Positions 27,559 to 34,083 of a stretch of DNA of 39,995 nt are shown here, piece after piece. The stretch spans positions 1 through 39,995 of the IMG/VR virus record IMGVR_UViG_3300030329_000859; one strand, 5' to 3'. The DNA comes from a virus. Position 1 is the stretch's first letter; every line of letters starts with the position of its first letter. The position numbers and the translations under genes are program-made. Below the pieces are notes generated by a model. The model did not search any database. It had not been told where the DNA came from and worked only from the letters and a program-made list of their open reading frames with translations.

Positions 27559-29998
27559 AACAAAAGAAATACTTAGATTCAAGTACCTCTTCTATGTCTA
27601 AATCTCCCCTCTTTGGAGGGTTAGGAACATAGTCCATAACTTCCAAAGCTGATTGTTTAAACTCTTCAAGAGGATCAAACTCTTTATATAGTTTAACGAA
27701 TGCTTCTCTTAATAACTGTGCTAACTCTGGTGTCTTGGAAGCATGAGTTCCATACGAATCATGTATCATTTGATACGAGTTTATTCCCTTATTCAGACAC
27801 ATATTAACTGTAAAAGTCAATGCACAAGCATCTAAAGAATGTACAAAGTTAGGTGCAGATCCATTAACGGATCTTCGATTATCAATTCCTGAGTCATCTT
27901 CAACTTGTACTGTTGGTTTCACAAGTACACCATCAATATGTGTAAAAATTTTCTTCTTAGAAATATCCTTGTACTGTTGATGTATTATCATACCAGATGG
28001 TATCCACCATATCAAGGGATAATTTTGTTTACTCACTAAACTAGAGACTTTTCTAATCCAATCCATAGCTTCCCTTGCACTCACTACGACTTCCGTTATA
28101 GCATTCCATACTCTACTAGTGATCCAATTAACTGGAATATATAAAGGTAAGTTCTTATCCCAAGGCCAGTTTGCTCCATCATAAATTGCTTCTCTCACAT
28201 ATTCTTCTACATAACTTCTACAACTAAAACGAGTACCACCATAAGGCACTACCATAACTGGTCGTTTAGTCATCTTTCTATTTATGAGTCCAGAATTAAG
28301 CCATTTCTCTGCCATTTCATCTCCGTCCTCCATCTCTTTACGTACATCTCGTAGAACACAATCGGCAACATCTTGGTATATGTCTTGTGGCTCTTTTTTA
28401 TTCATCAAGTTTGTAGCTTTTCCACCTATCTTACACCTCAACATTGCCGAGTAGTGTTGTAAACCATTGTTACTTCCATCCAATGCTACTGGAAGGGAAG
28501 ATTTATAACCAAATCCTTGTTTCTTGAATCCTGCCCATTCATAACAGAATGCTAAGAATAACCACGGATCATCTGCCTGTTTCCAAAATCCACAGTCTAA
28601 TTCATGTTTAGCTGAGTTTATTATATTCTCAGTATTATCTTCTACCCATTGTATTCTTTCATCTAAGGTAAGTTTATCTACTCCTGCACAGTTAGCACCA
28701 TGAATAGCTAACCAATTTGCTTGTTCTTGGTTCTCTATCGGTAGAGCATTAGCAAAAGTTAATAAGGCTTTAGCATATTCTGTACCTTGAGGAGTAAGGA
28801 AAGAACTTACTGTATACTTTCTTCCTCTGAAATCCACTTGGTATGGAAAATACAATCCTTCAAACTTAGAGTACTTCTCTGCCATAGCTAATGTTCTAAT
28901 GAACTGTAAAATCTTAGACTTTCTTCTTACGTTTTCTGCATAGCATTCTGATGCTATAGTTTTCCAGTCTATAAATTTCTTATACATTTCCTCGTCCATA
29001 TCTTTTTTCTTCATACCTTTCTCGGCAGGACAAGGTGGTATAGTGGCCTCAGTTTTATCGGGCATAGAACCTATACTTGATTCTAGTTCCCATGCTCTTT
29101 TCATAGTATCTAGTACCTTCTTGTTTACACACCATTGGGTATTCTGTAGTGCATTTACACAACTGTACTCTTGCTTCATATCATGGTATGCTATCTCACT
29201 AGCTATGTTCTTATTACTTGTCTTAATAAATCCAATTCTCTTTGTTAAATACCCACCACTAAAAGGTGAAGTCCAATTCTTTGGACTACATACCATCGGT
29301 GCATAGGCAGGACTAAGTAGTTCTCCCTTGCTATTTATTCTTTCAATCCAGTCCAATGTGGTATCAGTAGGAAGAACAGTTAACTCTTTCTTCTTTCTTC
29401 CCTTAGTCATTGTGACTACTTTGACTAATCCTGTAGATCGTACAAGTAAGTCTACACATTTCAATCCTACTTGGATTCGCTCCGTAACTGTCCATGTATC
29501 GGTGTGTTCTACGTCTATCTTGTTTTTACAATGTTTTAACAGACCATACCTCCGATAATGTCGAGATGCGGAGCGTTTTCCCACTTGTTTAACTAAATAA
29601 TCAAAGTAATGTTTATCTTCTTTCCTATATATATTGAACTTAACTTGATCTTCTAATGCTTGACCTATCTTGAAGGCTAAATTAGTCAATTTTTGTGACT
29701 TAGATATACCATCCATGATAGATCTTAATGTAATAAAAGCGGATACTTCTGACTCTAACATCGCAAGGAATGGTGCTGATAATGCTTTTCTTCCTGCTCC
29801 ACCCTGTAATGCTTCTCCTACAAAAGAGTCTATCTTTCTGGCAAATTTATCTACACTCTGCTTCATTAGTAGAATACCGTGTAAAGATGTGGACTCTGAG
29901 GAAGATTCTTTTGCTTCTCTCACTTGTTTACGGAACTTTTCAATTCCGAATTCAATCATATCCTCTTCTAATTTCCTTTGCTCTTCAAATATATTCAT
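27557..29998 (-). CDS. Single-subunit phage RNA polymerase (T7 gp1-like)
   Basis: 813 residues, about 70 shorter than T7 RNA polymerase, the loss being mainly N-terminal. Catalytic elements are all present: VALDGSNNGLQHY near 504 (T7 D537), KRPVMVVPYGG near 577-587 (T7 K631 and Y639), MIHDSYGTHA near 745 (T7 D812). It transcribes the middle and late genes from phage promoters and is probably controlled by the lysozyme-like protein encoded at 26193-26621. Its own expression presumably depends on the host polymerase from the promoter near 34.78 kb. Shine-Dalgarno AAGGAAGG precedes ATG 29998. Confidence 0.96.
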   Translation of the reverse strand: MNIFEEQRKLEEDMIEFGIEKFRKQVREAKESSSESTSLHGILLMKQSVDKFARKIDSFVGEALQGGAGRKALSAPFLAMLESEVSAFITLRSIMDGISKSQKLTNLAFKIGQALEDQVKFNIYRKEDKHYFDYLVKQVGKRSASRHYRRYGLLKHCKNKIDVEHTDTWTVTERIQVGLKCVDLLVRSTGLVKVVTMTKGRKKKELTVLPTDTTLDWIERINSKGELLSPAYAPMVCSPKNWTSPFSGGYLTKRIGFIKTSNKNIASEIAYHDMKQEYSCVNALQNTQWCVNKKVLDTMKRAWELESSIGSMPDKTEATIPPCPAEKGMKKKDMDEEMYKKFIDWKTIASECYAENVRRKSKILQFIRTLAMAEKYSKFEGLYFPYQVDFRGRKYTVSSFLTPQGTEYAKALLTFANALPIENQEQANWLAIHGANCAGVDKLTLDERIQWVEDNTENIINSAKHELDCGFWKQADDPWLFLAFCYEWAGFKKQGFGYKSSLPVALDGSNNGLQHYSAMLRCKIGGKATNLMNKKEPQDIYQDVADCVLRDVRKEMEDGDEMAEKWLNSGLINRKMTKRPVMVVPYGGTRFSCRSYVEEYVREAIYDGANWPWDKNLPLYIPVNWITSRVWNAITEVVVSAREAMDWIRKVSSLVSKQNYPLIWWIPSGMIIHQQYKDISKKKIFTHIDGVLVKPTVQVEDDSGIDNRRSVNGSAPNFVHSLDACALTFTVNMCLNKGINSYQMIHDSYGTHASKTPELAQLLREAFVKLYKEFDPLEEFKQSALEVMDYVPNPPKRGDLDIEEVLESKYFFC

Positions 29999-30029
29999 GC
30001 CTTCCTTATAAAAAGATGACTAACCAATG

Positions 30030-30058
30030 TAAACTAAAAAAGTAAACTAATAAACTAA
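30030..30058 (-). repeat. Three TTAGTTTA repeats in the RNA polymerase leader
   Basis: Three direct copies of TTAGTTTA (minus sense) lie at 30051-30058, 30043-30050 and 30030-30037. The first two are contiguous and the third is spaced by 5 nt. They sit between the preceding small gene and the RNA polymerase ribosome binding site. They could be a regulatory site or only AT-rich slippage. Confidence 0.5.
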
Positions 30059-30255
30059 ATGTCATTGTATAAATTATATACTTCATTTTCTTTTTTCTTC
30101 TCCTCCTCCTGTTTACAAATTAAAGTAAAAGATCCTTCTTTAAAAAGAAATATTAATATAAATAATATTACTAATGTGAAACATGTTAAAAATCCTGCCC
30201 ACCATATTGAAAAAAATACTAGTATGTCGGGAAGATTTAAGAACCACATTCTCAT
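30055..30255 (-). CDS. Small inner-membrane protein upstream of RNA polymerase
   Basis: 66 residues from ATG 30255, preferred over an ATG 12 nt upstream because GGAGG lies 5 nt before it. A single long hydrophobic stretch (ILVFFSIWWAGFLTCFTLV and on) is probably one or two membrane helices, followed by a charged tail with KQEEEKKKEN. As an early gene next to RNA polymerase it could act in host takeover or superinfection exclusion, but nothing in the sequence proves this. Confidence 0.7.
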   Translation of the reverse strand: MRMWFLNLPDILVFFSIWWAGFLTCFTLVILFILIFLFKEGSFTLICKQEEEKKKENEVYNLYNDI

Positions 30256-30268
30256 AAAATCCTCCATA

Positions 30269-30646
30269 TTAATTTACTAGATAGGGTTTCTCAACAAACG
30301 ACCACCATAATTTATCTTTCTTTAAAATCCATATTTTCCACTCCATTCCCTCATTAAGGAATGAGGCTAAGTTCTCAGTTATTTCTATGAGATTTCCCTC
30401 AAATTCAACTGGTTCTCCACCATCCCATTGAGGTTGGAATGAAATTTTATCTCCTCTTGTAAAATATATACCAGTATCAGTAGGTAATTCTACAAACGAG
30501 GTAGTGAAAGCATCTACTGCTTCGTTTACTATGTGGAATAGATTATAATAATTTTCCGTATTAAATATTCCGAGTATAGAGTTCTGGTTAAACTCCCCAT
30601 CAATGAACTCATGATCTAATTTATTTCTTACTATATATAATGCCAT
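30269..30646 (-). CDS. Hypothetical early protein
   Basis: 125 residues, acidic, with several strands and a Trp-rich C-terminus (EWKIWILKKDKLWWSFVEKP). Shine-Dalgarno GGGAG precedes ATG 30646. The 44-residue gene upstream overlaps its start by 16 nt. The family is not recognised; it looks globular and cytosolic. Confidence 0.7.
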   Translation of the reverse strand: MALYIVRNKLDHEFIDGEFNQNSILGIFNTENYYNLFHIVNEAVDAFTTSFVELPTDTGIYFTRGDKISFQPQWDGGEPVEFEGNLIEITENLASFLNEGMEWKIWILKKDKLWWSFVEKPYLVN

Positions 30647-30765
30647 TCGTTTTCTCCCTTTCTTCTTTTTTGCAGACCACCTCTTGCTTTCCTGTGTAAC
30701 TCTTCCAGTCGTTCAAGATGTTCTTTCTTCTGCTGTTCTTGGGATTTTTCTTTCACAGATTCCAT
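30631..30765 (-). CDS. 44-residue charged helical protein
   Basis: Starts at ATG 30765 behind AGAGGTGG and ends TAG at 30631. The product begins MESVKEKSQEQQKKEHLERL and is nearly all Glu, Lys, Gln and Arg, probably a single long helix. It overlaps the ends of both neighbours, in line with the tight packing of this cluster. Function unknown. Confidence 0.6.
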   Translation of the reverse strand: MESVKEKSQEQQKKEHLERLEELHRKARGGLQKRRKGENEWHYI

Positions 30766-30968
30766 ACCACCTCTTCGACCTGCTTCTTCTCTGCGATGAA
30801 GCTACTACAAAGGTGATTTCCATCTTTTACTGTTTTGTATATAGCATTAACTAAATGTGTAGGGTGCATATCTTCAATAGCTACCCACTCTGCCTGTGAT
30901 TTACTGTTGTACTTAATTGTTACAGTATCTACTAAGACAGGCTTAGTTAGAATGTCCTTCCACTCCAT
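30753..30968 (-). CDS. Small hypothetical early protein
   Basis: 71 residues from ATG 30968 behind a very strong Shine-Dalgarno (AAAAGGAGG). It starts MEWKDILTKPVLVDTVTIKY and has two cysteine-free alpha/beta segments followed by a single Cys. It overlaps the 44-residue gene by 13 nt. No family recognised. Confidence 0.68.
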   Translation of the reverse strand: MEWKDILTKPVLVDTVTIKYNSKSQAEWVAIEDMHPTHLVNAIYKTVKDGNHLCSSFIAEKKQVEEVVWNL

Positions 30969-30978
30969 GTTCCTCCTT

Positions 30979-31083
30979 TTAGTAAGTTATCCAATAAAAT
31001 CCATGAGGATCACCCCAATGGACTGCTGTCACCCATACAAATATAATATATATGAGGTATTTCCATATTAATAATTCAATCAT
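30979..31083 (-). CDS. 34-residue membrane peptide
   Basis: Starts at ATG 31083, overlapping the previous stop (ATGA), and ends TAA at 30979. The product begins MIELLIWKYLIYIIFVWVTA, one clear membrane helix, and ends in an aromatic tail (HWGDPHGFYWITY). A Shine-Dalgarno-like AGCAGGA lies upstream. Tight coupling and the hydrophobic pattern make it likely real, but function is unknown. Confidence 0.6.
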   Translation of the reverse strand: MIELLIWKYLIYIIFVWVTAVHWGDPHGFYWITY

Positions 31084-31226
31084 TTTCCTGCTCCATAAAT
31101 ACTTATTATGAGAGTTCCATTTTCTAAGGTTACTTCGTATTCAAACTTCCAGTATTCCAAGTCTGATAGTATCTCACCTAGAAATTGTTTATGTTTATAC
31201 CAATCTAGTTTAATCTTGTTAATCAT
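31080..31226 (-). CDS. 48-residue hypothetical protein
   Basis: ATG 31226 overlaps the stop of the preceding gene (ATGA), so I chose it over a longer frame that would run through that gene. It reads MINKIKLDWYKHKQFLGEIL and ends in a beta-like segment (YEVTLENGTLIISIYG). No family recognised. Confidence 0.62.
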   Translation of the reverse strand: MINKIKLDWYKHKQFLGEILSDLEYWKFEYEVTLENGTLIISIYGAGK

Positions 31227-31489
31227 AGTGCCCACTTTCTCGGTCTGTCTTGTCTTTCTGCCACACTTTTGACATCTCTCACGTAAGTATCTCCATACTC
31301 CCATGATCCATATGTGTGTGGTGACTTGACTGCACAGAACCACCTAGCATACGGATTCTCTGCTTCTTTGGATGGTTTCTGCCACTTCTTCAAGACTCTC
31401 CATTCCCATACACCATCTGGTGATTCACATGTCCAGATCTCGTAGGGATTATCTACAGGCCTTGTCTTTGCCATTAGGTTTTTCTCCAT
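31223..31489 (-). CDS. Hypothetical early protein rich in Trp
   Basis: 88 residues from ATG 31489 behind AGGAGG. It has a duplicated-looking pattern: NPYEIWTCESPDGVWEWRVL and, later, NPYARWFCAVKSPHTYGSWE. Both halves share NPY-x(2)-W and a cysteine one or two residues on, so it may be two copies of a small beta motif. No family recognised. Confidence 0.68.
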   Translation of the reverse strand: MEKNLMAKTRPVDNPYEIWTCESPDGVWEWRVLKKWQKPSKEAENPYARWFCAVKSPHTYGSWEYGDTYVRDVKSVAERQDRPRKWAL

Positions 31490-31499
31490 ATATCTCCTC

Positions 31500-31652
31500 C
31501 TATCGTTGTCCTGACCAATTCTCGTCTGTACTTTCATACATACGTATCTGATCTCTGTCTTTTTGTTCACCTCTTGATCCTCTGAGGTCTATTACTACCT
31601 GTCCAAACATTCTATCAAGTTTTTTTGGTAGTGTCAAGGTTTTTCTTTTCAT
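31500..31652 (-). CDS. 50-residue basic protein
   Basis: Starts at ATG 31652, two nt after AGGAGGAAGG. The product begins MKRKTLTLPKKLDRMFGQVV and is rich in Arg, Lys and Asp. It lies 10 nt before the next gene. Function unknown. Confidence 0.6.
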   Translation of the reverse strand: MKRKTLTLPKKLDRMFGQVVIDLRGSRGEQKDRDQIRMYESTDENWSGQR

Positions 31653-31746
31653 CCTTCCTCCTAGATTTAATTTTAACAATAGCACCCTTGAAATTATCTT
31701 TAGTCTTGTAGCGTAGGGTGGTCACTACTTCAAAATCATTTGGCAA
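31615..31746 (-). CDS. Possible 43-residue protein with a TTG start
   Basis: A frame opens right after a stop and begins at TTG 31746, with GGAG 9 nt upstream inside the end of the zinc-motif gene. It reads (M)PNDFEVVTTLRYKTKDNFKG followed by a basic Lys/Arg tail. It fills an otherwise empty gap and overlaps the starts and ends of both neighbours. The protein looks natural (beta strand then basic tail), but the start is non-ATG, so confidence is moderate. Confidence 0.45.
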   Translation of the reverse strand: MPNDFEVVTTLRYKTKDNFKGAIVKIKSRRKDEKKNLDTTKKT

Positions 31747-31966
31747 CTGTTACTGCTCCAAAGTTAGGACTCACATAGTCAGGATCTTTCTTCCCAAACA
31801 TCCTTTCTGGTTTGTGAGTCATCCATTTACCATCTTTTAGTAACCCTTTTAACTTGTCTTTACAATCATCTGAACACACATAAACTGAGCCTTCAGAGTC
31901 GTTCCACCAATGACTAACGTCATGCTTTGGTGTTGTTCCTGTCTTATAACAGTATGAGCATATCAT
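31736..31966 (-). CDS. Small zinc-motif protein
   Basis: 76 residues from ATG 31966, which overlaps the preceding stop (ATGA). Cysteines are paired as CSYC at the N-terminus and CSDDC near residue 31, a C-x2-C...C-x3-C arrangement likely to bind one zinc ion (zinc ribbon or treble clef). The rest is polar (HDVSHWWNDSEGSVYV). Such small early proteins often bind nucleic acid or host polymerase, but that is inference. Confidence 0.72.
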   Translation of the reverse strand: MICSYCYKTGTTPKHDVSHWWNDSEGSVYVCSDDCKDKLKGLLKDGKWMTHKPERMFGKKDPDYVSPNFGAVTVAK

Positions 31967-32112
31967 AGTAATGTCTCTGGTACATCTTCTATTATGAATA
32001 GTAAATCTTCTAATTGTTCTTTTAATTTTCCAAGATCATTAAACTGTGGATTCTCTTCCAAGATCTCAATGATCATCTCCTTAATATATTCTAATTTTTC
32101 TATACGTGTCAT
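31963..32112 (-). CDS. 49-residue acidic helical protein
   Basis: Starts at ATG 32112 behind AGGGAGGA. An in-frame extension to 32214 exists but crosses the whole tRNA gene and is not credible. The product begins MTRIEKLEYIKEMIIEILEE and is a Glu/Leu-rich helix, likely amphipathic. Overlaps the next gene by 4 nt. Confidence 0.65.
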   Translation of the reverse strand: MTRIEKLEYIKEMIIEILEENPQFNDLGKLKEQLEDLLFIIEDVPETLL

Positions 32113-32125
32113 ATTCCTCCCTAGT

Positions 32126-32212
32126 TGGTGGGCAGGGTTGGACTCGAACCAACAAATGTGTGCACACGCCTGATTTACAGTCAGGTTGCTTATCCAGTTT
32201 GCATACCTACCC
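32126..32212 (-). tRNA. tRNA-Tyr (GTA anticodon)
   Basis: Full cloverleaf on the minus strand: 7-bp acceptor (GGGTAGG with CCTGCCC, one G-U), D arm, anticodon stem CCTGA/TCAGG around loop CTGTAAA (anticodon GTA), a long variable arm with GTGTG/CACAC, and T arm GTTGG-TTCGAGT-CCAAC. The discriminator A and a genome-encoded CCA follow. The long variable arm fits bacterial tRNA-Tyr. It is the only tRNA I see and lies among early genes. Confidence 0.93.
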
Positions 32213-32238
32213 ATTAAGGAGCTAATGGTTAGAAGATT

Positions 32239-32319
32239 TTAATATGCACTTAAGCATCGCTTCGTATTCCACCAACCCCTATTGTAAAGTATAAATAGTA
32301 TTAACATAAATTTAAACAT
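32239..32319 (-). CDS. 26-residue hydrophobic peptide
   Basis: Starts at ATG 32319 with an almost ideal Shine-Dalgarno (AAAGGAGG) 4 nt before it, ending TAA at 32239. The product begins MFKFMLILFILYNRGWWNTK: a short hydrophobic helix followed by a basic tail. It lies just upstream of the tRNA. It may be a membrane micro-protein. Confidence 0.55.
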   Translation of the reverse strand: MFKFMLILFILYNRGWWNTKRCLSAY

Positions 32320-32363
32320 TGTACCTCCTTTAAATGGGCTAGCTTCTGCCATATGGCTTGCAT
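32301..32363 (-). CDS. Possible 20-residue leader peptide
   Basis: ATG 32363 overlaps the stop of the preceding gene (TGATG) and has GGGAG 8 nt upstream. It encodes MQAIWQKLAHLKEVQCLNLC and ends inside the next small gene, spanning that gene's ribosome binding site. It could serve only to couple translation. Very short, so tentative. Confidence 0.3.
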   Translation of the reverse strand: MQAIWQKLAHLKEVQCLNLC

Positions 32364-32554
32364 CAAACTATCTCCCGATAGACCAGCGACCACTCACTAG
32401 CCCTAAAGTATAGACACCCTATCCACTCGCCACTACTTCCTATAATAGCCTCAGTAGTGCAAGGTGTATTCTCTATTACTGGACTCTCTGAGTGAATAGG
32501 AGTGTCATCAAGAGTGGACTCATGAATTATTACGGCAACTACCACTCTTGTCAT
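32363..32554 (-). CDS. Small hypothetical early protein
   Basis: 63 residues, begins MTRVVVAVIIHESTLDDTPI, with a hydrophobic strand at the N-terminus and two cysteines. The start is 2 nt after the preceding stop, so translation is probably coupled. No Shine-Dalgarno is evident and no family is recognised. Confidence 0.5.
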   Translation of the reverse strand: MTRVVVAVIIHESTLDDTPIHSESPVIENTPCTTEAIIGSSGEWIGCLYFRASEWSLVYREIV

Positions 32555-32556
32555 TT

Positions 32557-32748
32557 CTAGTAATTATAATTTGGTTGTACGTGTCTAATCTTTACCCCAA
32601 GAGCCACCATAAAAGTTAGATCTCCTGCGGTTAAAGTCTTTTTACCTAGCCTCTCGGCATAGTCCTTCCCTAATTTATTCATGGGATAGGTTCTAGTCAT
32701 ACCATACTCTATACGTTCCTGTATGGTAATCTCATGTAAATCATACAT
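32557..32748 (-). CDS. Small hypothetical early protein
   Basis: 63 residues from ATG 32748, with AAGG 6 nt upstream. It begins MYDLHEITIQERIEYGMTRT and looks helical and soluble. It follows the 300-nt noncoding stretch at 32749-33047. No family recognised. Confidence 0.6.
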   Translation of the reverse strand: MYDLHEITIQERIEYGMTRTYPMNKLGKDYAERLGKKTLTAGDLTFMVALGVKIRHVQPNYNY

Positions 32749-32866
32749 ATTTACCTTAACTCATGATGGTTAAGTGTAGCGAACATTGCTATTAGGCGAT
32801 TGGCTCTCGTTTCCTCGATGTTGTTGAGGGCGTGGCAATTATGCTCTCCAAGATGATACGCTACAC

Positions 32867-32910
32867 AATAAACCTCCCTTATAGTATGTGTGAGAGAGGG
32901 TTAAACATAT
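32867..32910 (-). promoter_or_regulatory. T7-promoter-like element, copy shared with 37.2 kb
   Basis: Minus-strand reading: ATATGTTTAACCCTCTCT, then ACTATAAGGGAGG. The 18-nt first block occurs identically at 37226-37243 on the plus strand, there followed by ACTATAATGGGAG. ACTATAAGGGAG resembles the T7 promoter core. Here it points along the genes. Probably a phage RNA polymerase promoter, but only similarity supports this. Confidence 0.5.
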
Positions 32911-32911
32911 C

Positions 32912-33039
32912 AAGTAGAGTGAATCTCACAGTTATGAGACAAGGACTCTAGTCATGATTCAAACTAGACTGATAACTTCTAACTGGGTCGACCTCACCTA
33001 GATCATTAAATCACTAGCGAACAGTTAGCCACTCTACTT
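32912..33039 (-). ncRNA. Candidate structured RNA with a three-way junction
   Basis: In the minus-strand RNA a 10-bp closing helix (AAGTAGAGTG with CACTCTACTT) encloses two hairpins. The first (CTAACTG/CAGTTAG) begins 1 nt after it; the second (AGTTAT/ATAACT, with inner CTAGT/ACTAG) begins 1 nt later. Short linkers support a real fold. It is not a recognisable tRNA and has no known family I can name. It could be a small RNA or a processing element. Confidence 0.4.
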
Positions 33040-33047
33040 TTATTCTA

Positions 33048-33662
33048 TTATCTCCATATACTTTCATGTACAGCAGAGACATCAAAAGGTGTTGGAAAGT
33101 GTTTGGGATAGTCTACAGATCTATCTGTACACCATGTATTCCACAAAAACTTACACCCACCTATATCCTTACACAATTTAATATATTCTTTAGCCTTCCT
33201 TAACTTCACAGAATCAGAGTTACCTGATGTTTGGAAGTGTGAAGGAGTACCTACAGATGCATCAACATCTGGTAAAAACTTACGGATATTATGAACATCC
33301 ATACATCCTACCTTCCCTGCTACCAGTTGACAAGTAAAACCTGCCTTTGGTAGACCTAAACCCGGTACTTCAAGGAAAAGAAGAAGTAATTCAAGTTCCA
33401 TATCCTTCTTATTGGAACGTATAATTCGCATCATACGATTGTACAAATCCTGCCTATTCTTCCTAACATAGGCAAGACCAGTCTTTTTATTTCCCCAAAT
33501 CCACGATGAATTTAGACCACGTTTACGATACTCTCGCATCATACGAGGTAACATGCTTGTCTGTACTCTGATAGTTGAGAATACAAAAGCAATCACCCAT
33601 TCAAGGTTTTTTGGTGATAACTGTGCAAATCTACGAACCTTCGGATTATGAAGATTGTACAT
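33048..33662 (-). CDS. Putative helix-hairpin-helix DNA-binding or glycosylase-like protein
   Basis: 204 residues, the largest protein of the early cluster. The central segment LEVPGLGLPKAGFTCQLVAG followed by VGCMDVHNIRKF has the look of a helix-hairpin-helix (PGLG-x-x-KA) plus a conserved Cys-x-Asp-x-His, recalling DNA glycosylase-type folds. The N-terminal half is basic and helical. Similar sequences occur as unnamed proteins in marine phages, to my recollection. Shine-Dalgarno GGAAGG precedes ATG 33662. Function is not established. Confidence 0.68.
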   Translation of the reverse strand: MYNLHNPKVRRFAQLSPKNLEWVIAFVFSTIRVQTSMLPRMMREYRKRGLNSSWIWGNKKTGLAYVRKNRQDLYNRMMRIIRSNKKDMELELLLLFLEVPGLGLPKAGFTCQLVAGKVGCMDVHNIRKFLPDVDASVGTPSHFQTSGNSDSVKLRKAKEYIKLCKDIGGCKFLWNTWCTDRSVDYPKHFPTPFDVSAVHESIWR

Positions 33663-33687
33663 AGATTCCTTCCTAGTTACGAGTTTT

Positions 33688-34079
33688 CAAGTTCCCATCT
33701 TAGAGTAGTGAACTAATTAGATTAAAATTAGATTAAGATACTGGTATAATATGACCAAACATATCTGTAGTATATTCCACTTTTTTAGGCTTACGTGGAC
33801 TGTAGTAAACATCAAAATGAGTTGCCTCACTCTTGATATTATGCTGTGGATGATGACCACGACCACCAGCCCAATTTCTCCATCTTACACGTATATCACT
33901 ACGAGTACATTTAAATCTTGCTACTGCAAGTTTACGAGCAAATTCTAAATTCTCTTCGGAGAATGGAATATACCTAGCCATACTCACAAAAGGTTTAGAA
34001 TCTTGAGTAGTTCCTAAAACATCGAATGGTGTTTCCATAGCTATCCTTCCTATGCTCACTACTCAAAGATGAGAACTTG
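33688..34079 (-). repeat. 26-nt inverted repeat enclosing the 101-residue gene
   Basis: Arms at 33688-33713 and 34054-34079 are reverse complements at 23 of 26 positions. In the coding-strand RNA two of the three differences are G-U pairs and one is U-U. The stem would close over the complete gene at 33733-34038, with its ribosome binding site just inside the loop (340 nt). The repeat ends sharply at both sides. Confidence 0.85.
33733..34038 (-). CDS. Hypothetical early protein inside an inverted repeat
   Basis: 101 residues from ATG 34038, preferred over a GTG 21 nt upstream because GGAAGG lies 6 nt before it. It starts METPFDVLGTTQDSKPFVSM and contains a basic, aromatic middle (DIRVRWRNWAGGRGHHPQHN) that may bind nucleic acid. 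It is enclosed by its own 26-nt inverted repeat. No family recognised. Confidence 0.7.
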   Translation of the reverse strand: METPFDVLGTTQDSKPFVSMARYIPFSEENLEFARKLAVARFKCTRSDIRVRWRNWAGGRGHHPQHNIKSEATHFDVYYSPRKPKKVEYTTDMFGHIIPVS

Positions 34080-34083
34080 TGTT

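Larger units (their letters stand above)
32749..33047 (-). other. Noncoding, strongly structured stretch between early genes
   Basis: No credible gene of normal form. It holds a possible three-way-junction RNA (32912-33039), a T7-promoter-like element (32867-32910) and an 8-bp long-range stem (GTGTAGCG at 32774-32781 with CGCTACAC at 32859-32866). The segment inside that stem reads as natural-looking protein (HALNNIEETRANRLIAMFAT) up to a stop just before the next gene, but has no ATG, GTG or TTG start in frame. Confidence 0.5.

Noticed and set aside
32126-32212. tRNA as a phage attachment site
   Set aside because: No integrase or excisionase gene is visible anywhere in the window.
32113-32214. 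N-terminal extension of the 49-residue gene across the tRNA
   Set aside because: The extension is the tRNA read as protein. ATG 32112 with AGGGAGGA is the better start.
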